Origin: Mesotoga sp. Brook.08.105.5.1 | GTDB lineage: Bacteria; Thermotogota; Thermotogae; Petrotogales; Kosmotogaceae | Reading direction: 5' to 3' | NCBI RefSeq assembly: GCF_002752635.1 | Contig: NZ_AYTW01000031.1 | Coordinates: 1-64,000 of the forward strand | Length of the DNA: 64,000 nt | Shown: positions 55,030 to 62,553 of the stretch, in pieces | How positions within the stretch are numbered: the first letter of the stretch is position 1 | Layout: the number at the start of each line of letters is the position of its first letter | The notes under the pieces: model-generated | Seen by the model: only the letters and a program-made list of their open reading frames with translations | Databases searched by the model: none | What the model was told of the DNA's origin: nothing | Program-made: the position numbers and the translations under genes

Positions 55030-55542
55030 TTGGCAAGACAGACTTTGAAGATGTTTTATCCGATATCTATAAAGAACATCCGGAGATTGAAGGCCGGGGA
55101 TCTTATCGAATACTCCGGACAGGTCTTACTTGCAGACGAAAAAACAATCGATAAGTATAGAATGTATGAAAGGCTTGAAGGAACACCCTTTCTAAATCTT
55201 TCACGAGAGTTGATTCTCTTCTGTTTACCTGTTGAGGGGACACTCTACTCTGAGCCAATGAAGATCGAACCCGACGAGCTTGAATACCTCTTCATGTCTG
55301 GAATAACGGCAACCATTGGGCTGAATGTCGAAGAAGAAGAAATAACGGCAATCTACAGGCGGTTTTCCAGAGTAAACCTTTCTCTGTGCGACCGCACGGC
55401 CCTCTATCCGCTGGATGTGAGTGAATCCGTTCCGGAGGAAGTAGAGTGTGGTATGAGCATATCTCTGAAAGACGTGCTTCTGTATGTCGATGTCTCGAGT
55501 CAGGGAACGAAATTTGGCAGTGATGCCGATGCCGGACTTTAG
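55030..55542 (+). CDS. Hypothetical protein (170 aa)
   Basis: TTG start 11 bases after the previous gene, with GGTGG nearby. It begins ARQTLKMFYPISIKNIRRL and has RLKAGDLIEYSGQVLLADEKT near residue 18, reminiscent of a small beta-rich ligand-binding or fumarate-hydratase-like fold, but I cannot assign it. Its end overlaps the membrane-protein gene by 20 bases. Confidence 0.65.
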   Translation: MARQTLKMFYPISIKNIRRLKAGDLIEYSGQVLLADEKTIDKYRMYERLEGTPFLNLSRELILFCLPVEGTLYSEPMKIEPDELEYLFMSGITATIGLNVEEEEITAIYRRFSRVNLSLCDRTALYPLDVSESVPEEVECGMSISLKDVLLYVDVSSQGTKFGSDADAGL

Positions 55543-56137
55543 AACGCATGTTTACTGGGGAATAGCGACTTATCCTGTCTTCATCTTTCTCTCACTGACT
55601 TCAATCGAGCTCTTGCATGTCTCTCCTCTTCAAGACAGCAGGCTGATAGGCTATGGATATCTCTTGTTTTTGTTGGGAAGCGATGTACCTGATATTGATT
55701 CAAAAAGCGCTTTAATAAAGAGAATCTTCGAAGTGCTTATCGCTGGTCTCTTTGCCTGCGTCTTTTACTCTTCGGTGATTTCGCCAGAGATTCAGCCTTT
55801 TATTCTATCCTGGCTCAATTCTATGTCTCTTGCTGTTGCAATTTCCTTTTCTCTCTCTATTGGACTGGGCGTGATCGTCTCAAAAGCGATAAATCTTCTC
55901 AGTCACAGAGGCTTCTTTCATTCACTATGGGGAGGATTCCTCTATGGCCTGATCATCGTGACAACGGTGCTTCTAAGATCGGAACTGCTTGGGGGCGAGA
56001 TGAACTACACAGAAGTGTTGTTTCTCGGTGTTGCCGGTTCTGTCGGCTACTTTCTTCATCTGATTCTCGATGGAGCCCACGGCTTTGCAAGAGGCCGGAG
56101 AGTACCTGCCGCTCAAAATGAAAAGGATAGTATATGA
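55523..56137 (+). CDS. YdjM/DUF457-type membrane-bound hydrolase (204 aa)
   Basis: Membrane protein of the YdjM family of putative metal-dependent hydrolases: MPMPDFRTHVYWG at the start, LLGSDVPDIDSKSALIKRI near 50, SHRGFFHSLWGG near 130 and FLHLILDGAHG near 178, whose His and Asp residues are the family's putative metal ligands. Five hydrophobic segments. The ATG lies within the end of the upstream gene (weak site). Function of the family is not settled. Confidence 0.8.
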   Translation: MPMPDFRTHVYWGIATYPVFIFLSLTSIELLHVSPLQDSRLIGYGYLLFLLGSDVPDIDSKSALIKRIFEVLIAGLFACVFYSSVISPEIQPFILSWLNSMSLAVAISFSLSIGLGVIVSKAINLLSHRGFFHSLWGGFLYGLIIVTTVLLRSELLGGEMNYTEVLFLGVAGSVGYFLHLILDGAHGFARGRRVPAAQNEKDSI

Positions 56138-56236
56138 ACTTAATGCTGCGTCCGAAAAGGGACTTCTTCCAAAAAGCCAGTCAATGAAACAGACTCACAA
56201 GAGATATCACTCCAAAGTTCCTAACGGTTGTACTAT

Positions 56237-56938
56237 TCACTTGTTTTTCGGGTCTTGTCCATAGTACGCGTCTTTCCCATGCTTTCGGAAATAGTGTTTG
56301 TCCATTATGTATCTTGGAAGAATGCTTGTTTCCGCGTTTATTAGAAGTGAAAGACATGCCGTCTTGGCTATCTCTTCAAGAATTATGCCGTTCTTGACTG
56401 CGTCCAGTACATCCTTTCCCCATGTGAAGGGCCCATGACCGGCGACGAGGACGCCTGGGGTTCCGAGGTAATCTCTCTCGGAAAAAGCTTCTTCGATTAC
56501 CCTGCCTGTGTTCAACTCGTAATCAGTCTCTGTCTCTTCGGCGTTCAGATATCTAGTACAAGGTACTTCATTGTAGAAGTGATCGGCGTGAGTCGTCCCA
56601 AAGCAGGGAATGCTTTTTCCCGCCTGTGCCCACGAAGTTGCCCAGGTTGAGTGGGTATGGACCACGCCGCCGATTTGCCCGAAGCATCTGTAAAGAAGGA
56701 CGTGAGTTGGAGTGTCGGAAGAAGGCCTCAGCTCTCCTTCGACCACTCTTCCTTCAAGATCTACAACAACCATACTGTCGGGGGAAAGATCGGAATAGTC
56801 TACCCCGCTCGGCTTAATAACTACGAGACGCTCCTTTCTGGAGATTCCGCTTGCGTTTCCCCACGTGAGTTTTACCAGTCCGGATTCAATGAGCGTAACA
56901 TTCGCTCTGTAGACTTCCTCTTTTAGTTCACGTAGCAT
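56237..56938 (-). CDS. araD: L-ribulose-5-phosphate 4-epimerase (233 aa)
   Basis: Zn-dependent class II aldolase-like enzyme. N-terminal NASGISRKERLVVIKPSGVDY, GVVHTHSTWATSWAQAG near 93 and CFGTTHADHFYNEVPCTRYL near 113 supply the metal histidines; C-terminal VAGHGPFTWG near 170. It converts L-ribulose-5-phosphate to D-xylulose-5-phosphate. It lies 55 bases after araA. Confidence 0.95.
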   Translation of the reverse strand: MLRELKEEVYRANVTLIESGLVKLTWGNASGISRKERLVVIKPSGVDYSDLSPDSMVVVDLEGRVVEGELRPSSDTPTHVLLYRCFGQIGGVVHTHSTWATSWAQAGKSIPCFGTTHADHFYNEVPCTRYLNAEETETDYELNTGRVIEEAFSERDYLGTPGVLVAGHGPFTWGKDVLDAVKNGIILEEIAKTACLSLLINAETSILPRYIMDKHYFRKHGKDAYYGQDPKNK

Positions 56939-56993
56939 AGGCTTCCCCCTACCAAGAGATTAGCGTGCACTTTCAGTGATTTGAACCTGCAAA

Positions 56994-58526
56994 TCACAGC
57001 TTTTTCAATTTGTAGTATACCTCGTTGTATCTAAGCTCCTTCTTTAACTCTGTGATATCAGTCTTATCGTCAATAACTACTATCTCAATTCCAAACATGT
57101 CACTAAGGTCTTCAAGCTGTTCTGCAGTAACGGTGTAGCTCATACTTGAATGGTGCGCCCCGCCGGCAAGTATCCACGCGGTCGCTGCTGTTGCCAGATC
57201 TGGCTTTGGGACCCATAACGCCCTTGCAACAGGGAGCTTCGGCATGTCCTCGTCCTGCTTCACTACCTCTAGTTCATTGACTATCATCCTGAACCTGTCT
57301 CCGAACTCGACTATGCAGGCCTGGACTGCAGGGCCTTCCTTTGCATTGAATACCAGTCTCGCTGGAGGTTCTTTCCCTCCAATTGAAAGTGGATGCACTT
57401 CAAGGGAAGGTGTGCCGTCCGCTATGGATTCACAAACTTCTAACATGTGAGATCCCAGTTCCTTTATGTTCCCCGGTTCGAAATGATAAATGTAGTCTTC
57501 GATGAAGGAGGTTCCAATATCGATGCCTTCGGCCATCACTTTCATAATTCTTACAAGGGCCGCGGACTTCCAGTCACCTTCACCCCCGAATCCGTAACCA
57601 TCTCTCATAAGTCTCTGTACAGCAATTCCCGGAAGCTGTCTCATCCCGTGGAGGTCCTGAAAAGTGGTTGTGAATGCTTTGAATCCGCCCTTTTCCAGAA
57701 ACCTCCGGAGTGCGATTTCGATTCTAGCGGCTTCCCTTATAGATGCCTGAAAGACTTCTTCAGAGACTGTTGACTTCTTGATGGGATATTCCTCCAGATA
57801 CCTATTCACGAGTTCCTCAGCTTCGCTTCTCTTGACTTGTTTGAAGTAGCCCTCTATATAGTCGCCAACAGCGAAACCATGAACTTCATAACCAAAGTCA
57901 ATCTGAGCGTCGACCTTGTTTCCCTCAGTAACTGCAACATCTCTCATGTTATCGCCGAGTCTTGCAACCTTGAGTGTATGAGCTTCATTCCAGCCGAGCG
58001 CCGCCCTAATCCAGTCTTCCAGCTTCGATATGACCTTAGAGTCACTCCAGTGTCCTGCGATGACTTTGCGCTTGAGTTCAAGCCTTGCAGAGATGAAGCC
58101 GAATTCTCTTCCTCCATGTGCAGACTGGTTTGTGTTCATGTAGTCCATATCGATGGTATTCCAGGGTATCTTCTGCTCGAACTGAGTATGGAAGTGAAGG
58201 AAAGGCTTTTCAAGTGATTTCAGTCCGGCAATCCACATCTTCGCGGGTGAAAACGTGTGCATCCAGGCTATCAAACCTATGCAAGTTTTGCTGGAGTTAG
58301 CTTCATCAATTACTTTCTTTATCTGATCTGCATCCTTCAACACCGGTTTCCAGGCAATCTTTACAGGAGTTGAGATTGCATCGTTGAGTGCATCTACTAG
58401 TTTCTTCGAATTCTCTTCGACCTTTTTCAGTACTTCCTTTCCATAAAGCTCCTGACTTCCCGTTATAAACCACACCTCGAGGTCTCTAGTAATAGTAATC
58501 AGTCCTCCTTTTCGAAAAACAACCAT
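56994..58526 (-). CDS. araA: L-arabinose isomerase (510 aa)
   Basis: Mn-dependent arabinose/ribulose isomerase. Features: EVWFITGSQELYG near 17, FHTQFEQKIPWNTIDMDYMN near 130, GYGFGGEGDWKSAAL near 310 and the C-terminal GGAHHSSMSY near 455. Length close to the normal 500. The start is unclear: the ATG at 58526 has GGAAG only one base away, whereas a good AAAGGAGG lies in the next codons and would serve an ATT or CTG start close to ITRDLEVWF. Confidence 0.95.
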   Translation of the reverse strand: MVVFRKGGLITITRDLEVWFITGSQELYGKEVLKKVEENSKKLVDALNDAISTPVKIAWKPVLKDADQIKKVIDEANSSKTCIGLIAWMHTFSPAKMWIAGLKSLEKPFLHFHTQFEQKIPWNTIDMDYMNTNQSAHGGREFGFISARLELKRKVIAGHWSDSKVISKLEDWIRAALGWNEAHTLKVARLGDNMRDVAVTEGNKVDAQIDFGYEVHGFAVGDYIEGYFKQVKRSEAEELVNRYLEEYPIKKSTVSEEVFQASIREAARIEIALRRFLEKGGFKAFTTTFQDLHGMRQLPGIAVQRLMRDGYGFGGEGDWKSAALVRIMKVMAEGIDIGTSFIEDYIYHFEPGNIKELGSHMLEVCESIADGTPSLEVHPLSIGGKEPPARLVFNAKEGPAVQACIVEFGDRFRMIVNELEVVKQDEDMPKLPVARALWVPKPDLATAATAWILAGGAHHSSMSYTVTAEQLEDLSDMFGIEIVVIDDKTDITELKKELRYNEVYYKLKKL

Positions 58527-59177
58527 TCTTCCAGAAGTTTGATGTCAGTTAAAGGTCCAGGTTTCAGACTAGGAATAATTTATAGCTTATGCTCTTTCTG
58601 TTTGCCGATCCTATCGGTCATAGGAGAGCTGTTGAATGATCAGGATCTCAGTGTGTATCTAATCTTTGACCATGAGTATCTCTCACCGCTTCCAGTCAAA
58701 AACAGATTGTCTGACCCCGGAGAGCATGGAGTGCCGTTTTACCGGCTGCTCCCAGCCGGAAGTGATTCCTCGCAGTCAAAATCTCTCCCGTCGCTTCGCT
58801 GATTCTTCACCATCACAGTCAGTTCTTAATTCTGTGTCTCAGGCCATGTAGCGTGAATCATTTCCTGGAGCTCTTGATCTTGTGCCCTCTCTTTGTGGGT
58901 GAAGACAAATCGAGGACTTTATGAAACCGACAGGATTACATACCAGTCACGACTGAACCATTGACATACTCTCTTGAAATAGTCTGGAAGACAAAAGTAC
59001 CTTGACCAGTCAGCTAAAGCAGACAATTAACAGTCAGACTGACACTTGGTCATAGGTTCGGGCTAGAGTCACGATGAGACCGATGACTTGCTGTTTATGC
59101 TCCGTCCGGCAATTCGTCTCGGGACTGGATTCTCAGCTAAACATCCTGTCTTCTTGGCCCTAACCACTTACCCGTTC
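58527..59177. other. Long intergenic region upstream of araA
   Basis: About 650 bases between the kinase gene and araA, both minus strand. No gene was recognised in either direction. It contains the imperfect inverted repeat listed at 59003-59052 and a possible minus-strand -10 (TATAAA) near 58576. Presumably it holds the araA promoter. Confidence 0.5.
59003..59052. repeat. Imperfect inverted repeat upstream of araA
   Basis: TGACCAGTCAG (59003-59013) is mirrored by CTGAC-ACT-TGGTCA (59039-59052), with a three-base bulge. No T run. It might be an operator or hairpin. Confidence 0.3.
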
Positions 59178-60701
59178 CTAGTGCATCTTCCACATTATCT
59201 CCTTCGTTTTTTCGTAGAGCTCTCGGAAAATCAAGTACTGTTTCTCGTAAACCCTCTGGTTTTCAGAATTTGGGCTTATAGGATCTCGGAACTTCACCCA
59301 CTCCTTTATTCTTTCCGGCTTGTCTATCAATCCGACACCTAGCCCTGCAAGGAAGGCATCGCCAAACGGTGCTTCAACTAGACTGGATACCTGTCTCATT
59401 TTGTAACCGGTTATATCTGCAAAAATCCTGTTCCAGGCTGTTGATTTCGCAACTCCGCCAACTATCAAACATTCGTCGTCGAGCTTGAGTCCTGCCTTAA
59501 TCCCGTTTTCTATATTATGTCTGAGAGCGTATGCAGCACCTTCCATGAGTGCCTTGTACATATGGGCTCTTGTGTGAACGAGCGTGACTCCAAAGAATAC
59601 ACCCTTCGCAAACGGATCCCAAATTGGCGACCTTTCACCCATGAAATAAGGAAGTACCACGATTCCGTCACTTCCTGCAGGAATCTTTTCAACTTCCATG
59701 TCGAGGAGCTGATATGGAGACCTGCCTGTCCTTCGTCCAACAGACTCTTCGCTGTCGGCAAACTCTTCCTTGAACCACTTGGCAAGCGCACCGGTAGTCG
59801 CCGAGCCTCCAAAAGAGTAGATTCTTTCAGTGTCGTTTACCACATATGGGAAGCTCACCAAACCAAACGGCAGATCCTTACCGTCATGTACGGTACCCCA
59901 GCAGGTAGAGGTTCCGACCATTGCAACGTGTTCGCCTTCTTCAAGCGCTCCGGCCGAAAGCTGAGCCACCGGGGCATCTATCCCCCCTGAGACCACAGGA
60001 GTTCCTTCGAGCAGGCCGCACAGCTTTGAGCTTTCGGCAGTTACTCTGCCGACGATATCACTCGACTTGACGATTCTTTCAGGAAGGTATTCAATGGGTA
60101 TACCAAGGGCCTCACACATCTCTTTCGACCAGGTAAGTTTTCTTATGTCGAATACTCCGCCAATATTACCTGCCGAGGAGTAATCAATCGCGTTTTCACC
60201 TGTAAGCCGATAGATCATGTAATCCTTTGGTGTCACGAATTGATATATCTTTTTCCAGATATCCGGCCTGTTGTCTCTAAGCCACATTATCTTCGTGAAT
60301 CCATAATAGGAATCCACATAGTTTCCTGTGATCGAAAAGATCTTGTCTTTTGATATGTTTTCCTTCACCCAGGAGGTCTGCGATGTCGCTCGTCTGTCCA
60401 TCCAGATGAGACAAGGGTGCAGAGGCTTCATTCCCCTGTCAACAGGGATTCCCGACCCTCCATAAAGTCCGCTTATGGCCAGTGCAGCTATTTCCTTCTT
60501 CTCGACTCCCGACTTCTCAGACACTTCTTTTATGGTTTCGAAAGCTGCCTTAACCCAAACATCGGGCCACTGTTCAGCCCAGTTTGAACCGGGCTTAATG
60601 ACGTCATATTCTCTCTGAGCTTCAACTAGAACCTCTCCTCTTTCATTCACCATCACACTCTTTGTTCCCTGGGTACCAATATCACATCCGATTAAGTACA
60701 T
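59178..60701 (-). CDS. FGGY-family pentulose kinase, probable L-ribulokinase (507 aa)
   Basis: FGGY carbohydrate kinase: N-terminal YLIGCDIGTQGTKSVMV, the GLYGGSGIPVDRGMKPLHP region near 83, DYSSAGNIGGVFDI near 167, GGIDAPVAQLSAGAL near 235, and C-terminal LIVGGVAKSTAWNRIFAD near 420. Sequence alone cannot separate xylulokinase from ribulokinase; the setting with araA, araD and two arabinofuranosidases favours L-ribulose as substrate. The ATG at 60701 follows AAGGTGAT at good spacing. Confidence 0.85.
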   Translation of the reverse strand: MYLIGCDIGTQGTKSVMVNERGEVLVEAQREYDVIKPGSNWAEQWPDVWVKAAFETIKEVSEKSGVEKKEIAALAISGLYGGSGIPVDRGMKPLHPCLIWMDRRATSQTSWVKENISKDKIFSITGNYVDSYYGFTKIMWLRDNRPDIWKKIYQFVTPKDYMIYRLTGENAIDYSSAGNIGGVFDIRKLTWSKEMCEALGIPIEYLPERIVKSSDIVGRVTAESSKLCGLLEGTPVVSGGIDAPVAQLSAGALEEGEHVAMVGTSTCWGTVHDGKDLPFGLVSFPYVVNDTERIYSFGGSATTGALAKWFKEEFADSEESVGRRTGRSPYQLLDMEVEKIPAGSDGIVVLPYFMGERSPIWDPFAKGVFFGVTLVHTRAHMYKALMEGAAYALRHNIENGIKAGLKLDDECLIVGGVAKSTAWNRIFADITGYKMRQVSSLVEAPFGDAFLAGLGVGLIDKPERIKEWVKFRDPISPNSENQRVYEKQYLIFRELYEKTKEIMWKMH

Positions 60702-61035
60702 ACACATCACCTTCTAGATTTCGTCGATTTTATGCCTTAACCACGATTTTACCTCATCCAGTCCGGACTCGCCGGAGTCGAACTCCAGGCATTGTTGCAT
60801 TTAAATGCTCACAGGACGACAGGCATTATACTCACTTGAATACCGGCAACACGATAGATTTACGGGCCACAAATCAGTTCCTGCTAGAATCAGGGCCAGC
60901 TTGATCTTCGATACAGAGTCCCGTCCTATTCTCAATTGAAAATTCCTTCTCTTCAAACCTCCAGAATGCCTTCTCCTCAGGTCGGAAAACTCTCATTGCC
61001 TTAACTTGTGCTGGAGGTAATCCTTTTTCAAAGGG
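60702..61035. other. Intergenic region between arabinofuranosidase and kinase genes
   Basis: About 330 bases, no gene recognised. A minus-strand TATAAT (60826-60831) and the palindrome at 60798-60809 suggest a regulated promoter for the kinase. Confidence 0.5.
60798..60809. promoter_or_regulatory. Perfect 12-bp palindrome, possible operator of the kinase gene
   Basis: GCATTTAAATGC is self-complementary and lies about 90 bases upstream of the kinase start and 16 bases past a minus-strand TATAAT, where a repressor would act. Confidence 0.4.
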
Positions 61036-62520
61036 TTATAGCTTTTCGTCCAGAGAAAACTCGATTACATTTGCCGACATCGGATCGAGCTTCACAGTCA
61101 TTTCCGGAGAGCAGGAGGTCAGCTCTTTGCTCCCAAGTTTTATTCGCTCTGGATTTTCAAAATCATTCATTTCATCGGGAGCAGATCCCGTCAGAACAAG
61201 CTGGACGGCCCTCTTCTGGACTTCGATTCCCGAAAGATCGAGAGAGACTTCTACATCCTTCTGATAGTAGTTAATAAGGGCGACGCTCAAAATATTCTTA
61301 TCTTCGTTATAGGTGGCCGATCCATCAACATAGGGAACTTCGCTGAGCTTGAAGCTGTTTCGGCCCTCGACGAATGTCTTAGAGCTTATTTCGTAAGTTT
61401 CAGAACCAATCGCCATGTCCAGGACAGTTCTTCCGGTATGATTCACAAATAGATCAAATGCATGATAGATGGGAGTCAGTACCATTTCGTCGCCCTTGGT
61501 CTTTATCATACCGAGCGCATTTACCATTTGCGCAAGATTGGCCATCTGAACTGTATTAGCCATACGATGCATCACAGCGAAAATCCCTGCCGCAAAGAGA
61601 CCGTCTTTCAAGGCGTAGGGTTCCTCCAGAAGCACGATTTTTCTCTCGGCGCCTTCCCTTTCCGCGCTGATTTTGTACCAGATGTTCCATTCATCAAAGG
61701 AGATCTTTACGTGATCCAGACGCAGGTGTTTTATCAGCCCCTCCAGGAGCTTAAGCCTCTGTTCACAGTAGTAGACAGATGCGACGGTCCCAAAGTAGTC
61801 GTCGCAACCATGGTACTGGTGGATAGAGATGTAGTCTATCAGATGACCCGCGTGTTTCAACACGGTCATGTCCCAGTCGGGGTTATCGGCTCCAACTGCT
61901 ATTACTTTAATCGATGGATCCACACCCTTCATGAACTGAGAGTACTGGCGGAGTTTTTCTGCGTACTCGGCCGCACTGCAATGGCCGACCTGCCAGGGGC
62001 CGTATACTTCGTTCCCTATTCCCCAGTACTTAACATGGTAGGGCTCTGGATGGCCATTTTCTCTTCTCATTCGAGCGAATTTCGTCGGGGTGTCTAGATT
62101 GCAGTATTCTAGCCAGGCCATTGCTTCGTCTAGAGTCGCCGTTCCTAGACTAACGGCCAGATATGGCTCGGCATCTATTTCGCGACAATACTCTATGAAT
62201 TCATCAGTCCCAAATCTGTTTGACTCCACACCTCCCCAGATGTAATTCAGAAGTTGAGGGCGGTTTTCGAGAGGGCCTATGCCGTCTTGCCAGTGGTAGG
62301 CAGACACGAAGTTTCCGCCAGGCCATCTTAAGATGGGACATTTTATGTTCTTCACGGCGTCCATGATGTCCCTTCTGAAACCCCTAGAATCTGATTTTGG
62401 TGATTTCTCGTTATAGATGCCGTCGTAAATGCATCTTCCTAGATGCTCTGTGAAGTGACCGTAGATCATATTGTCAATCTTTCCGATCTTCCTAGGCCAG
62501 ATTTTTACAGCTGTCTGCAC
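61036..62520 (-). CDS. abfA: Alpha-L-arabinofuranosidase, GH51 (494 aa)
   Basis: Intracellular GH51 enzyme (no signal peptide) releasing L-arabinose from arabinan or arabinoxylan oligomers. Features: IYGHFTEHLGRCIYDGI near 19, CPILRWPGGNFVSAYHW near 60, acid/base Glu in KYWGIGNEVYGPW near 172, and nucleophile Glu in VKISFDEWNIWY near 291, then the C-terminal beta domain. Normal length. It follows another GH51-type gene by 33 bases. Confidence 0.95.
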   Translation of the reverse strand: MQTAVKIWPRKIGKIDNMIYGHFTEHLGRCIYDGIYNEKSPKSDSRGFRRDIMDAVKNIKCPILRWPGGNFVSAYHWQDGIGPLENRPQLLNYIWGGVESNRFGTDEFIEYCREIDAEPYLAVSLGTATLDEAMAWLEYCNLDTPTKFARMRRENGHPEPYHVKYWGIGNEVYGPWQVGHCSAAEYAEKLRQYSQFMKGVDPSIKVIAVGADNPDWDMTVLKHAGHLIDYISIHQYHGCDDYFGTVASVYYCEQRLKLLEGLIKHLRLDHVKISFDEWNIWYKISAEREGAERKIVLLEEPYALKDGLFAAGIFAVMHRMANTVQMANLAQMVNALGMIKTKGDEMVLTPIYHAFDLFVNHTGRTVLDMAIGSETYEISSKTFVEGRNSFKLSEVPYVDGSATYNEDKNILSVALINYYQKDVEVSLDLSGIEVQKRAVQLVLTGSAPDEMNDFENPERIKLGSKELTSCSPEMTVKLDPMSANVIEFSLDEKL

Positions 62521-62553
62521 TTTATTCCCTCCCCAGTAAATTAGATAATCACT

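Noticed and set aside
58539-58802. 87-codon plus-strand frame upstream of araA
   Set aside because: No binding site, no recognisable product, and it lies where the araA promoter is expected.
60774-60787. GGAGTCGAACTCC, resembling a tRNA T arm
   Set aside because: No acceptor, anticodon or D arm can be built around it.
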